Shown here: positions 25,973 to 33,711 of the stretch, piece after piece
Layout of the letters: each line of letters starts with the position of its first letter
Position numbering within the stretch: position 1 is the first letter of the stretch
From: CAG-791 sp963593905
GTDB lineage: Bacteria; Bacillota; Clostridia; Lachnospirales; Lachnospiraceae
NCBI GenBank assembly: GCA_963593905.1
Contig: CAVBBL010000007.1
Span: forward strand, 22,636 to 86,635
Direction of reading: 5' to 3'
DNA length: 64,000 nt
Notes under the pieces: generated by a model
Told to the model about the DNA's origin: nothing
Database searches by the model: none
The model's input: the letters and a program-made list of their open reading frames with translations, nothing else
Program-made: the position numbers and the translations under genes

Positions 25973-27325
25973 ATGAAGAGCATAAAGTCAAAGGATTCCG
26001 GACTTCTTTTTTCCATGACATGGCCGGTGGTGGTGGAGCTGCTGCTGACCAGTCTGATCAGTACGGGGTCTACCTACATTCTGAATTGCTATTCTCAGCA
26101 GGCGGTGGCTGTAGTAGGCAGTCTGTCTCAGATCGTCTCGCTGGTCATTAATCTCTATACCGTTATCTCTGTGGGCGGCAGCATTCTGCTGGCGCCCATG
26201 GTGGGAGCCGGAAAAAATAGAGAGGCAGGCAGACTGATCAAAACACTGTTGTACTCTAACCTGCTGTTCAGCGGCGCTGTGAGCGCAGTAACGTTTTGCT
26301 TCATCAATCAGTTTATGGCCTGGATGAATCTGGATCCGTCCCTGTACGGAATGGGCAGAGAATATCTGGCTGTCAGTCTTTCTTTATCGGTCATGCAGTC
26401 TCTGCTCATTACCTATGTGGCAATCTTTCGCAGCTTCGGCAGGATGAAGGACGTGTTGGTATGCAATCTCATGGTCTACCTGGTGTGTCTGGGCGTGAAT
26501 ATAGTGATTTACTGCGCTTTTCCCCGAGAAAATCAATCCCTGGGAATTTATACGCTGGCCGGCATCATCGGGCAGGGAAGCGGCGTTTTGTATCTTCATC
26601 TGCGCTTTCACCGAATCTTCTGGAAGGAGAACGGAGGTGTCCGATGGGGGCGAATAGACTGGAAGCATCTGCTTTGGAAAGTGCTGCGGTTCGGCACCTT
26701 CGGCGGCATGGAAGGCGTTTTTTACCTGATCATTCAGGCTATGGTGGTCTCTTTGATCGGACGGCTGGGCACGCAGGCGCTGCTGGTAAAAGCGTATCTT
26801 ACCACATTCACTACATATATGGTGATTTGTGACAGTGCACTGGGCGTTTCTGTATTTCCTCTGACGGGACAGCATCTGGGAGAGAAGGATTTTGATGCGC
26901 TTCGGAGGACCCACCGGAATGGCTGTATAGCGGGGATACTGCTGACGGCACTTGTGGGAGCAGTTATGATTCTCATCAGTCGGCCTGTTCTGCTTTGCTT
27001 TACTACCGATGAGGTTGTGATACGACAGGTACAGTATATGCTCTACATTCAGTATGGGCTGGAGCTCGTCCGTGTGCCGGTGAGTCTGCTGGTAGTGGGA
27101 CTGAAGGGCGTAGGAGAGGTGCGTGTTCCCTTCTGGATCATGGTGGGAGCCGGTCTGTTAAATCTGTTTCTGTCCTGGTTCTTTGGTATCCGGATGCAGA
27201 TGGGACTGCCGGGAATTTGGATCGGCTACTATGGTGATCTGCTGTTTCGTCTGGCAGTGGGCGGATATTTTATGCTGCGGATTTTGCGAGATCCTCAGGT
27301 CTACCTTGATAAAATGGCTGAATAG
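25973..27325 (+). CDS. MATE-family efflux protein, second copy
   Basis: A 450-residue, twelve-helix MATE exporter (WPVVVELLLTSLISTGSTYI at the start, GGSILLAPMVGAGKNREAGR after the second helix). It differs clearly from the MATE protein at 6642. It follows the GH78 gene by 30 bases with only a weak ribosome site (GAAGAT), so it may be the last gene of the rhamnoside operon. A role in exporting aglycones released from plant rhamnosides would fit, but is inference. Confidence 0.87.
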   Translation: MKSIKSKDSGLLFSMTWPVVVELLLTSLISTGSTYILNCYSQQAVAVVGSLSQIVSLVINLYTVISVGGSILLAPMVGAGKNREAGRLIKTLLYSNLLFSGAVSAVTFCFINQFMAWMNLDPSLYGMGREYLAVSLSLSVMQSLLITYVAIFRSFGRMKDVLVCNLMVYLVCLGVNIVIYCAFPRENQSLGIYTLAGIIGQGSGVLYLHLRFHRIFWKENGGVRWGRIDWKHLLWKVLRFGTFGGMEGVFYLIIQAMVVSLIGRLGTQALLVKAYLTTFTTYMVICDSALGVSVFPLTGQHLGEKDFDALRRTHRNGCIAGILLTALVGAVMILISRPVLLCFTTDEVVIRQVQYMLYIQYGLELVRVPVSLLVVGLKGVGEVRVPFWIMVGAGLLNLFLSWFFGIRMQMGLPGIWIGYYGDLLFRLAVGGYFMLRILRDPQVYLDKMAE

Positions 27326-27390
27326 TGTGCAAGGTGCTGCCTTGGTATTGCAATGTTTCTCAAAAGATAAATGCATCTTTCATGAATAAA

Positions 27391-27420
27391 AACCACTCAC
27401 TATATGAGTGGTTTTTATTT
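27391..27420. terminator. Bidirectional terminator between MATE and folT
   Basis: AACCACTCA (27391-27399) pairs with TGAGTGGTT (27405-27413); A-run on the left and TTTTTATTTT on the right serve both strands. Confidence 0.88.
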
Positions 27421-27475
27421 TGTCCTGGAGTTTAGGTACAGATGCAGAGATGCATGTTTTTCGTCTAGTCTGCTT

Positions 27476-28162
27476 TTATCTTGTCCGTAAGGAGTTTGTT
27501 CCAAATTGATGTAAAATACCACGCTTTATGGCAAAGCGCAGCAACAGCCAGGTCAGAAAGACCTCCAGGGGGAGCAGGAGCGTATTTTTGATCATGCCGG
27601 TGCCGGCATAGTAGATGTATCCCTTTCCGTAGAGCATAGACTTCCACAAACTTCCCAGCAGCACATTGATACCGTAATTGATCAGAATGCGAAGCAGGAT
27701 CAGCCGGGGGATGGAAGGCTTCCGGCGATAGAGAAGCAAACCGTAAATCAGACCGGAGAGCATCGCAGTGAGGAGATATCCGGGAAAATAGGGCTCGCCG
27801 AAATTAAATAGCAAGGTACTCAGTGTGTCGATGCAGGCACCGGCGGCGATAGCCATCAGGGGACCGTAGCAGTAGGCGCCTAAGGAGACCGCCAGAAAAG
27901 TAAAGGTAATGCGAAGAGACATGCCGGTGAGAAAGATGGGCATGGATTTAAGGACAATGGCCAGTGCACAGACTATGCCGGCAAACACCAGCATCCGCAC
28001 ATTGTGAAATTCTGCAGCTGCGCTATGCCAGTATTCTCCGGAAAAAAAAGAGAGTGTTGCCTGTGAAGTTTTGGCGGGAGACAGAGGGGCGTGATCAGAA
28101 GCTGCCTGTTTTGAAACTTTTTGTTTTGAAATTTTCTGTTTTGAAACTTCCTGTTTTGACAT
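27476..28162 (-). CDS. folT: Folate ECF transporter S component
   Basis: A 228-residue membrane protein with six helices. The core MLVFAGIVCALAIVL, MSLRITFTFLAVSLGAYCYG, YFPGYLLTAMLSGLIYGLLL and INYGINVLLGSLWKSMLYGK is the FolT pattern; with the shared EcfAA'T module it imports folate. The THF riboswitch directly upstream supports the substrate. The N-terminus carries an unusual SKQEVSKQKISKQKVSKQ repeat from 15-base DNA units, ahead of the first helix. Start CAT at 28160-28162 lies 5 bases after an AAAGGAGG that is buried in a hairpin. Confidence 0.88.
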   Translation of the reverse strand: MSKQEVSKQKISKQKVSKQAASDHAPLSPAKTSQATLSFFSGEYWHSAAAEFHNVRMLVFAGIVCALAIVLKSMPIFLTGMSLRITFTFLAVSLGAYCYGPLMAIAAGACIDTLSTLLFNFGEPYFPGYLLTAMLSGLIYGLLLYRRKPSIPRLILLRILINYGINVLLGSLWKSMLYGKGYIYYAGTGMIKNTLLLPLEVFLTWLLLRFAIKRGILHQFGTNSLRTR

Positions 28163-28163
28163 A

Positions 28164-28200
28164 AAAACCTCCTTTGTGTTTGCCGCACAAAGGAGGTTTT
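28164..28200 (-). promoter_or_regulatory. Ribosome-site-sequestering hairpin of folT
   Basis: On the minus strand a perfect 15-base stem AAAACCTCCTTTGTG / CACAAAGGAGGTTTT with a 7-base loop contains the folT ribosome site AAAGGAGG and ends in TTTTT. It can act as the riboswitch output, by hiding the ribosome site or as a terminator. Confidence 0.8.
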
Positions 28201-28254
28201 ATTTTTCAGCCGGGATGCGAAACAGCCACATCCGCAGTCGCACACCGTCATGCA

Positions 28255-28368
28255 GCAGTGGGATGCGGAAAACGCACCGCAGACCTTTCGGTCATTTCGT
28301 CCTGCCACAACTCCCCGTTGGTCAGGCACTTCGGGAATGGAATACCCACGCGCGTTTTCCTACTCTGC
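28255..28368 (-). ncRNA. Tetrahydrofolate (THF) riboswitch
   Basis: Read on the minus strand: P1 GCAG...CTGC, conserved AGUAGG, P2 AAAACGC/GCGUUUU, the GAAGUGCCUGACC arm with ACGGGGAGUUGUGGCAGG and a GACGAAA junction, P4 GACCGAAAGGUC then UGCGGU, and CCGCAUCCC closing. This order and these conserved words match the THF class that controls folT and folE. A small GGGUAUUCCAUUCCC stem is inserted after CGCGU, where most members have only a short link. Confidence 0.88.
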
Positions 28369-28506
28369 GAAACTTTTATTGTTTAAAGATGGTCACCATT
28401 ATAGACGCTGCATCATGGTTATGCAATCTTTGATTTAAGGTTTTAAAGATTTGATAGTTGTAAATTGCAAATCAGGTCATTTTTTTTACAAGCAGCGTTC
28501 TTTTTA

Positions 28507-28535
28507 TTCACAGGGGGAGAAGATAGTATTATGAT
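28507..28535 (+). promoter_or_regulatory. Candidate promoter of rhaB
   Basis: TTCACA (28507-28512), 17 bases, TATGAT (28530-28535). The transcript would begin near 28542 and carry a leader of about 147 bases. From 28389 to 28506 I see only AT-rich sequence. Confidence 0.5.
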
Positions 28536-28554
28536 ATGGATATATGCTTGCAGT

Positions 28555-28683
28555 GAGGGCATACGCAGCGTTTCTCTGACAAGGAGAGAGCCGATGCAGG
28601 GTGTGCCCTCCAAAAGCATAAAAAGACAAGATTTGGCAGACGGGTCTTGGGGATATTGCCTGTACTGACCGCAGAATGGAGGG
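28555..28683 (+). promoter_or_regulatory. Candidate RNA switch in the rhaB leader
   Basis: GAGGGCA (28555-28561) pairs with TGCCCTC (28604-28610) enclosing an inner TCTCT/AGAGA stem-loop. The same segment CCCTCC (28606-28611) is fully complementary to GGAGGG (28678-28683), the ribosome site of rhaB. The two pairings exclude each other, so the leader can expose or hide the ribosome site. No known riboswitch class is recognised. Confidence 0.5.
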
Positions 28684-28688
28684 TGAAC

Positions 28689-30092
28689 ATGCAGAAATAT
28701 TATTTGGCGGTGGATATCGGTGCTTCCAGCGGACGACACATTTTAGGCAGTGTGGTGAAGGGGAAGATTGTTTTAGAGGAAATCTACCGGTTCGAAAATG
28801 GCATGGTGCAGAAAAACGGCCATCGCTGCTGGGATACCGTGCAGCTGTTTCAGGAAATTGTAAACGGCCTTAAGAAGTGCAAGGAAATCGGTAAGATTCC
28901 GGTGAGCATGGGCATCGACACATGGGCGGTGGACTATGTGCTTCTGGATGAGAAGGATCAGATCTTAGGGGAGACCTATGGCTATCGTGACCATCGCACA
29001 GAGGGGATGGATGAGGAAGTTTATAAGATTATACCGCAGGACGAACTATATGCCAGAACCGGTATTCAGAAACAGATTTTTAATACCATTTATCAGCTGA
29101 TGGCCGTGAAGAAGCAGGAGCCTGAGAATCTTAAAAAGGCAAAGACACTACTGATGCTGCCGGATTACTTCCAGTTCCTTCTCACAGGACGGAAAGTATC
29201 TGAGTATACCAACGCTACCAGTACACAGTTGGTAAATCCTATCACCAAGCAGTGGGACAGAGAACTTTTGATCCGGCTAGGCTATCCGGAGGATATTTTC
29301 CTGGATCTTTCCATGCCCGGCACCGTGGTGGGCAGCTTTACCAAGGAAATTGCCGAGGAAGTAGGGTTTGCATGCGAAGTAGTGCTGCCGGCTACCCATG
29401 ATACGGCTTCTGCTGTCATGGCTGTGCCTTCCACGGCAGAGGATACCCTTTACATCAGCTCCGGGACCTGGTCTCTTATGGGTGTGGAGAATCCCATGGC
29501 GATCTGTACTGAGGAGAGCAGAAAGGCTAATTTCACCAATGAGGGCGGCTATGAGTACCGCTTCCGCTTCCTTAAGAACATCATGGGACTTTGGATGATT
29601 CAGTCTGTACGACATGAGTTAAATGATGCCTATTCCTTTGCACAGCTGTGCAGCATGGCAGAGGAGGAGCGCAGCTTCCCTTCTAGAGTCAATGTGGATG
29701 ACAGCTGCTTCCTGGCACCGGAGAATATGACTGAGGAGATCAAGGACTATTGCCGCAGAACCGGGCAGCAGGTGCCGGAGAGTGTGGGGCAGGTGGCGAC
29801 AGTGATCTACCAGAGTCTGGCAGAGGGGTATGCAGCTACTGTAAAGGAAATCGAGTCTATCACAGAGAAGCACTACAATGCCATCAATATTGTAGGCGGC
29901 GGTTCCAATGCAGCATACTTAAACGAGCTGACAGCGCAGAAGTCCGGCCGCACTGTCTACGCTGGTCCCGGTGAGGCTACGGCCATCGGCAATCTGCTGG
30001 CACAGATGATTCATGCAGAGGAATTTACCTCTCTGAAGCAGGCGAGAGGATGTGTGTTTGATTCCTTCGGGGTGAAGACTTATCAGGCATAA
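28689..30092 (+). CDS. rhaB: L-rhamnulokinase
   Basis: A 467-residue FGGY-family sugar kinase that phosphorylates L-rhamnulose. Seen: YYLAVDIGASSGRHILG (ATP/phosphate site, where RhaB has Ala-Ser-Ser rather than Gly-Thr), GIDTWAVDYVLLD, TYGYRDHRTEGM, ATHDTASAVMAVP, YISSGTWSLMGVE and NIVGGGSNAAYLNELTA. The ASSGR and the Trp-containing motif separate it from xylulo- and glycerol kinases. ATG 28689 follows GGAGGGT. The isomerase and aldolase genes of the pathway are not in the window. Confidence 0.92.
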   Translation: MQKYYLAVDIGASSGRHILGSVVKGKIVLEEIYRFENGMVQKNGHRCWDTVQLFQEIVNGLKKCKEIGKIPVSMGIDTWAVDYVLLDEKDQILGETYGYRDHRTEGMDEEVYKIIPQDELYARTGIQKQIFNTIYQLMAVKKQEPENLKKAKTLLMLPDYFQFLLTGRKVSEYTNATSTQLVNPITKQWDRELLIRLGYPEDIFLDLSMPGTVVGSFTKEIAEEVGFACEVVLPATHDTASAVMAVPSTAEDTLYISSGTWSLMGVENPMAICTEESRKANFTNEGGYEYRFRFLKNIMGLWMIQSVRHELNDAYSFAQLCSMAEEERSFPSRVNVDDSCFLAPENMTEEIKDYCRRTGQQVPESVGQVATVIYQSLAEGYAATVKEIESITEKHYNAINIVGGGSNAAYLNELTAQKSGRTVYAGPGEATAIGNLLAQMIHAEEFTSLKQARGCVFDSFGVKTYQA

Positions 30093-30108
30093 GTTCTGAA
30101 ATGATTTT

Positions 30109-30163
30109 AAAGTAATCTCAAAGCAATCTTAAAGCAACCTTAAAGCAACCTTAAAGCGCTTCC
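30109..30163 (+). repeat. Five tandem 11-base units after rhaB
   Basis: AAAGTAATCTC, AAAGCAATCTT, AAAGCAACCTT, AAAGCAACCTT, AAAGCGCTTCC follow one another exactly; another AAAGTAATCTT stands at 30197-30207. Same 11-base period as the array before the LacI gene. Confidence 0.75.
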
Positions 30164-30213
30164 CAGGGAATCGTAGAGTAATTCTAATGGGAATATAAAG
30201 TAATCTTAAAGAG

Positions 30214-30256
30214 AAAAGCGAGGCAGTGTAAAGGATGCCTCGCTTTTCTGTTTTTA
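30214..30256 (+). terminator. Terminator after rhaB
   Basis: AAAAGCGAGGC (30214-30224) pairs with GCCTCGCTTTT (30237-30247), followed by CTGTTTTT. Confidence 0.88.
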
Positions 30257-30296
30257 CCGGATTTCAAGGAATGAAGAAGTATAACGAAACGTCGAG

Positions 30297-30356
30297 ATGT
30301 GCACATTCAAAATGTGTGCATTTAAAATGTGCACATTCAAAATGTACACATTCAAA
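30297..30356 (+). repeat. Four tandem 15-base units before the OPT gene
   Basis: ATGTGCACATTCAAA, ATGTGTGCATTTAAA, ATGTGCACATTCAAA, ATGTACACATTCAAA run in direct succession. Each contains a near-palindromic ATGTGCACAT. An ORF opens here but has no ribosome site, so I treat the array as non-coding, perhaps a multi-site operator. Confidence 0.75.
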
Positions 30357-30512
30357 AATGGATTTAATGTTTTATATTTTTTTAATTCTATGTTAAGATT
30401 AGATAAATATTTATCCGGAATGAAGGTCAGCTGGTATGGGTTATTGGGGGATACATCCTGCTTGCTTATACGAATCTGGCTGTCGGCTGCCGTATTGCAT
30501 CTGCTTTGGCAG

Positions 30513-30570
30513 GAAAGGGTGCATGCGGCGGGTCGGCAGCCCTTTCATTTTGGAAGGGAAAAAGGAGGAA
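30513..30570 (+). promoter_or_regulatory. Competing hairpins in the OPT leader
   Basis: CCCTTTC (30540-30546) can pair with GAAAGGG upstream (30513-30519); its CCCTTTC also overlaps a pairing with GAAGGG (30553-30558), next to the AAAGGAGG ribosome site (about 30561-30568). That ribosome site lies about 13 bases from ATG 30582, longer than usual. Confidence 0.35.
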
Positions 30571-30581
30571 GTTAGAAAGAA

Positions 30582-32504
30582 ATGTCTGACAACAATTTTA
30601 AACCGTTTATTCCGGCGGATCAGAATGCGCCGGAATTTACGCCTGTTTCGGTGGTCATGGGTATTGTATTGGCAATCCTGTTCGGTGCAGCCAATGCCTA
30701 CCTGGGACTGCGTGTAGGTATGACAGTGTCCGCCTCTATTCCGGCCGCTGTTATTTCCATGGGAATTATGCGCTTTGGGCTCAAGCGAGATTCTGTTCTC
30801 GAAAACAACATGGCCCAGACCATCGGTTCTGCCGGTGAGGCTATTGCCGGCGGCGCCATCTTTACCATTCCTGCGCTGTTCCTATGGTCCCAGGAGTGGG
30901 GGACAGAAGCACCTTCCATGATCGAGATCGCTGCGATTGCTCTGATCGGCGGCATCCTGGGTGTACTGTTCATGGTGCCTCTTCGCAAGGCTTTGATTGT
31001 GGAGGAGCACGGTGTCCTTCCTTATCCGGAAGGTACAGCTTGTGCAGAAGTGCTGATGGCAGGTGAAGAAGGCGGAGAAAAGGCAGCTGCTGTCTTTAAG
31101 GGACTGGGCGTTGCTGCTGTGTATAAATTCATTACAGACGGACTCAAACTCTTCCCCAGCGAAGTACACTATGAGATTCCTGCCTATAAGGGTGCCGGTA
31201 TGGGCGCTGATGTCCTGCCTGCTCTTTTGGGTGTAGGCTATATCTGCGGTCCCAGAGTGTCTTCCTATCTGCTTGCCGGCGGTGTGTTGGGCTGGTTTGT
31301 ATTAATGCCGCTGATCGTGCTTTTCGGCGGTGATACGATTCTGTTCCCTGCCTCTGTTTCCATCAATGAACTGTACGCAAGCGGCGGCTCTTATGCTATC
31401 TGGTCCAATTATATTAAGTATATCGGCGCCGGTGCTGTGGCATCCGGCGGTATCCTGAGTCTGATCAAATCACTGCCTATGATCATCAGAACATTCAGGG
31501 ATGCGATGAGCGACCTTAAAAAGAAGGGTGAAAAGAGCAATCTGCGCACACAGAGGGATCTTTCCCTGAAGGTGATCCTGATTGGTGTAGTGGTATTGGC
31601 TTTTGCAATCTGGCTTCTTCCGGTAGTACCGGTGACACTTTTAGGTGCAGTGATTATCGTCGTCATGGGCTTTTTCTTTGCAACTGTATCCGCCCGTATG
31701 GTAGGCCTGGTGGGTTCCAGCAACAGCCCTGTTTCCGGCATGACCATCGCCACCTTACTGATCGCTACCATTCTCTTAAAGGTAACAGGACAGACCGGCC
31801 ATGCCGGTATGACGGCAGCGATTGCCATCGGCTCTATTATTTGCGTGATCACCTCTATTTCCGGTGATACCTCACAGGATTTAAAGACCGGCTATATCGT
31901 AGGAGCTACTCCTGTGAAGCAGCAGATCGGTGAGCTCATCGGTGCCAGCGTGACAGCAGTAGCCATCGGCGGTATCCTGTACCTTCTGAACGCGGCATGG
32001 GGCTATGGCTCTGCAAACCTTCCGGCACCTCAGGCGACCTTGATGAAGATGATCGTAGAAGGCGTTATGGACGGTAACCTTCCTTGGAATCTGGTTATCG
32101 CCGGTGCCTTTATCGGTATTGCCGCAGAAGTGGTAGGCATTCCGGTTATGCCTTTTGCTGTAGGTCTCTACCTGCCCATTCATCTGAGTACACCTATGAT
32201 GGTCGGCGGTCTGATCTCTTATTTTGTCAACAGAAATAAAGATGTGGACGAAACGGAGAAGAAGAGAAGAAATGACAGAGGTATCCTTTACGGCTCCGGT
32301 ATGATCGCCGGTGAAGGTCTGGTAGGTATCCTGCTGGCTGTTTTTGCCATCATTCCCATGGGAGAGGGCTCCTTAGGAGATTTCCTGGGCAGCCTGATCT
32401 CCGGCACCCCCATCAACAGCAACTTAGGCGGCATCATCTTCTTTATCCTGCTGTGCCTGAGCATGATTGCTGTCATCAAGGGGAAGAAAGCAAAGAATTC
32501 ATAA
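30582..32504 (+). CDS. OPT-family oligopeptide transporter
   Basis: A 640-residue protein with about 15 membrane helices. The start FTPVSVVMGIVLAILFGAAN, AYLGLRVGMTVSASIPAAVI, NNMAQTIGSAGEAIAGGAIF and VLPYPEGTACAEVLMAGEEG are typical of bacterial OPT/YSL transporters, proton-driven importers of peptides or metal chelates. The substrate is not known. It stands alone between two terminators. No in-frame start lies upstream because of a stop codon at 30573-30578, so ATG 30582 stands despite the distant ribosome site. Confidence 0.92.
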   Translation: MSDNNFKPFIPADQNAPEFTPVSVVMGIVLAILFGAANAYLGLRVGMTVSASIPAAVISMGIMRFGLKRDSVLENNMAQTIGSAGEAIAGGAIFTIPALFLWSQEWGTEAPSMIEIAAIALIGGILGVLFMVPLRKALIVEEHGVLPYPEGTACAEVLMAGEEGGEKAAAVFKGLGVAAVYKFITDGLKLFPSEVHYEIPAYKGAGMGADVLPALLGVGYICGPRVSSYLLAGGVLGWFVLMPLIVLFGGDTILFPASVSINELYASGGSYAIWSNYIKYIGAGAVASGGILSLIKSLPMIIRTFRDAMSDLKKKGEKSNLRTQRDLSLKVILIGVVVLAFAIWLLPVVPVTLLGAVIIVVMGFFFATVSARMVGLVGSSNSPVSGMTIATLLIATILLKVTGQTGHAGMTAAIAIGSIICVITSISGDTSQDLKTGYIVGATPVKQQIGELIGASVTAVAIGGILYLLNAAWGYGSANLPAPQATLMKMIVEGVMDGNLPWNLVIAGAFIGIAAEVVGIPVMPFAVGLYLPIHLSTPMMVGGLISYFVNRNKDVDETEKKRRNDRGILYGSGMIAGEGLVGILLAVFAIIPMGEGSLGDFLGSLISGTPINSNLGGIIFFILLCLSMIAVIKGKKAKNS

Positions 32505-32579
32505 AGAGAATACTTTCCATCAATTCAAAAAAATCATAACAAAGCATTTACAAATCATAAGTGGTTTGCAAACAATGAC

Positions 32580-32620
32580 AAAGTATGCAGCATTTTCCGT
32601 AAATGCTGCATACTTTCTTT
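32580..32620 (+). terminator. Terminator after OPT gene
   Basis: AAAGTATGCAGCATTT (32580-32595) pairs perfectly with AAATGCTGCATACTTT (32601-32616), then CTTTT. A second stem GAGGAATCT/AGATTCCTC follows at 32626-32656 without a T-run. Confidence 0.88.
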
Positions 32621-32708
32621 TCGGAGAGGAATCTGAGAATTGCTTTGAGATTCCTCCGGCGTATACGTTGCCTCTTCGCAGCGCAGCCGCTCAGAAATGA
32701 GGATTAAA

Positions 32709-33062
32709 ATGAATAAGAATAAAAAGAAAAATTATCTGGACTATATTCCGGCTCATTCCTCCAATCATCCCTGGGAGGTGAACAAGCAGGGATTGGTGGA
32801 GATTCAGGTCACGAATAAGGGCTTTTATAATTGGATTGCACAGAAACTTTTTCATAAACCACGGGTGAGCCGAATCAGTTTGGAGGAATTCGGAAGCTTT
32901 ATCTGGCAGCAGATAGATGGAAAGAAATCAATTTACGAGATCGGACTGCTGGTCAGAGAACATTTCGGTGAAAAGGCCGAGCCGGTATTTGAGCGGCTGG
33001 CAGGATATTTCCGTACTTTGGAGAGGACGAAGTATATTTATTTTGTCAATCAGAGAGGATAA
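32709..33062 (+). CDS. PqqD-like peptide-binding protein, orphan
   Basis: Encodes 117 residues. The C-terminal half (SRISLEEFGSFIWQQIDGKK, SIYEIGLLVREHFG) has the PqqD-family pattern of a small winged-helix-like RiPP-recognition domain, with the family's D-G-x-x-(S/T)-I-x-E-(I/L) core. PqqD proteins normally present a precursor peptide to a radical SAM maturase, but neither is seen nearby. ATG 32709 has GAGG 6 bases upstream; ATG 32697 is also possible. It may have another role in this lineage. Confidence 0.7.
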   Translation: MNKNKKKNYLDYIPAHSSNHPWEVNKQGLVEIQVTNKGFYNWIAQKLFHKPRVSRISLEEFGSFIWQQIDGKKSIYEIGLLVREHFGEKAEPVFERLAGYFRTLERTKYIYFVNQRG

Positions 33063-33301
33063 AAAATGTTCGGAGCTGTCTGATTTTTCAGGGAGAGTTT
33101 CATGGGCTTTTTTTGTGACGATTGTTAGTGGCGATTTTTAGTGGTGACGCAGTGGTTTTCAATTAGTTACAGCTATGCTGCGTACATTCTAAAAAATATA
33201 TTAAATCGAACATAGTATATGAAAAATGAGTAAAATTGAGGAAATGCGAGAAAAAGAGAGAAAAACGAAGGAAATGTATAGAAATGCACCTGTAAATTTT
33301 C

Positions 33302-33330
33302 TTGCAAAGAAAGACCACAAAATCTATTAT
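33302..33330 (+). promoter_or_regulatory. groESL promoter
   Basis: TTGCAA (33302-33307), 17 bases, TATTAT (33325-33330), directly ahead of the CIRCE operator. The gap 33063-33301 shows AT-rich sequence without a supported gene. Confidence 0.75.
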
Positions 33331-33341
33331 ACGTTACAGAG

Positions 33342-33368
33342 TTAGCACTCAAGAGAAAAGAGTGCTAA
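33342..33368 (+). promoter_or_regulatory. CIRCE element (HrcA operator)
   Basis: TTAGCACTC (33342-33350), 9 bases, GAGTGCTAA (33360-33368): a perfect match to the CIRCE consensus. HrcA binding here represses groESL until heat shock. Confidence 0.97.
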
Positions 33369-33426
33369 CAATTACAAAACGAAGCATACAGCTAAGGCTG
33401 TGCATTACATTTAAGGAGGCATTGTT

Positions 33427-33711
33427 ATGAAGTTAGTACCTTTAGGCGACAGAGTGGTATTAAAGCAGTTAGTGGCAGAGGCTACAACCAAGTCCGGTAT
33501 CGTTCTTCCCGGTCAGGAGAAGGAAAAGCCCCAGCAGGCTGAAGTTATTGCAGTAGGCCCCGGCGGCATGGTAGACGGCAAGGAAGTAAAGATGGAAGTA
33601 AACGTGGGCGACAACGTAATTTATTCCAAGTACTCCGGAACCGAAGTAAAGCTGGATGAGGAAGAGTATGTAATCGTTCGTCAGAATGATATCCTGGCAG
33701 TCATTAAATAA
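33427..33711 (+). CDS. groES: Co-chaperonin GroES
   Basis: A 94-residue GroES: VPLGDRVVLKQL at the start, TKSGIVLPGQEKEKPQQAEV with the mobile loop that contacts GroEL, and VIYSKYSGTEVKLDEEEY. It caps the GroEL chamber. TAAGGAGG precedes ATG 33427. Controlled by the CIRCE element upstream. Confidence 0.97.
   Translation: MKLVPLGDRVVLKQLVAEATTKSGIVLPGQEKEKPQQAEVIAVGPGGMVDGKEVKMEVNVGDNVIYSKYSGTEVKLDEEEYVIVRQNDILAVIK

Noticed and set aside
28465..28668. 67-residue ORF upstream of rhaB
   Set aside because: It overlaps the candidate promoter and the stem structures, has no ribosome site and no recognisable content.
30297..30575. 92-residue ORF starting in the 15-base repeats
   Set aside because: It begins inside the tandem array without a ribosome site and runs through the hairpin leader of the OPT gene.
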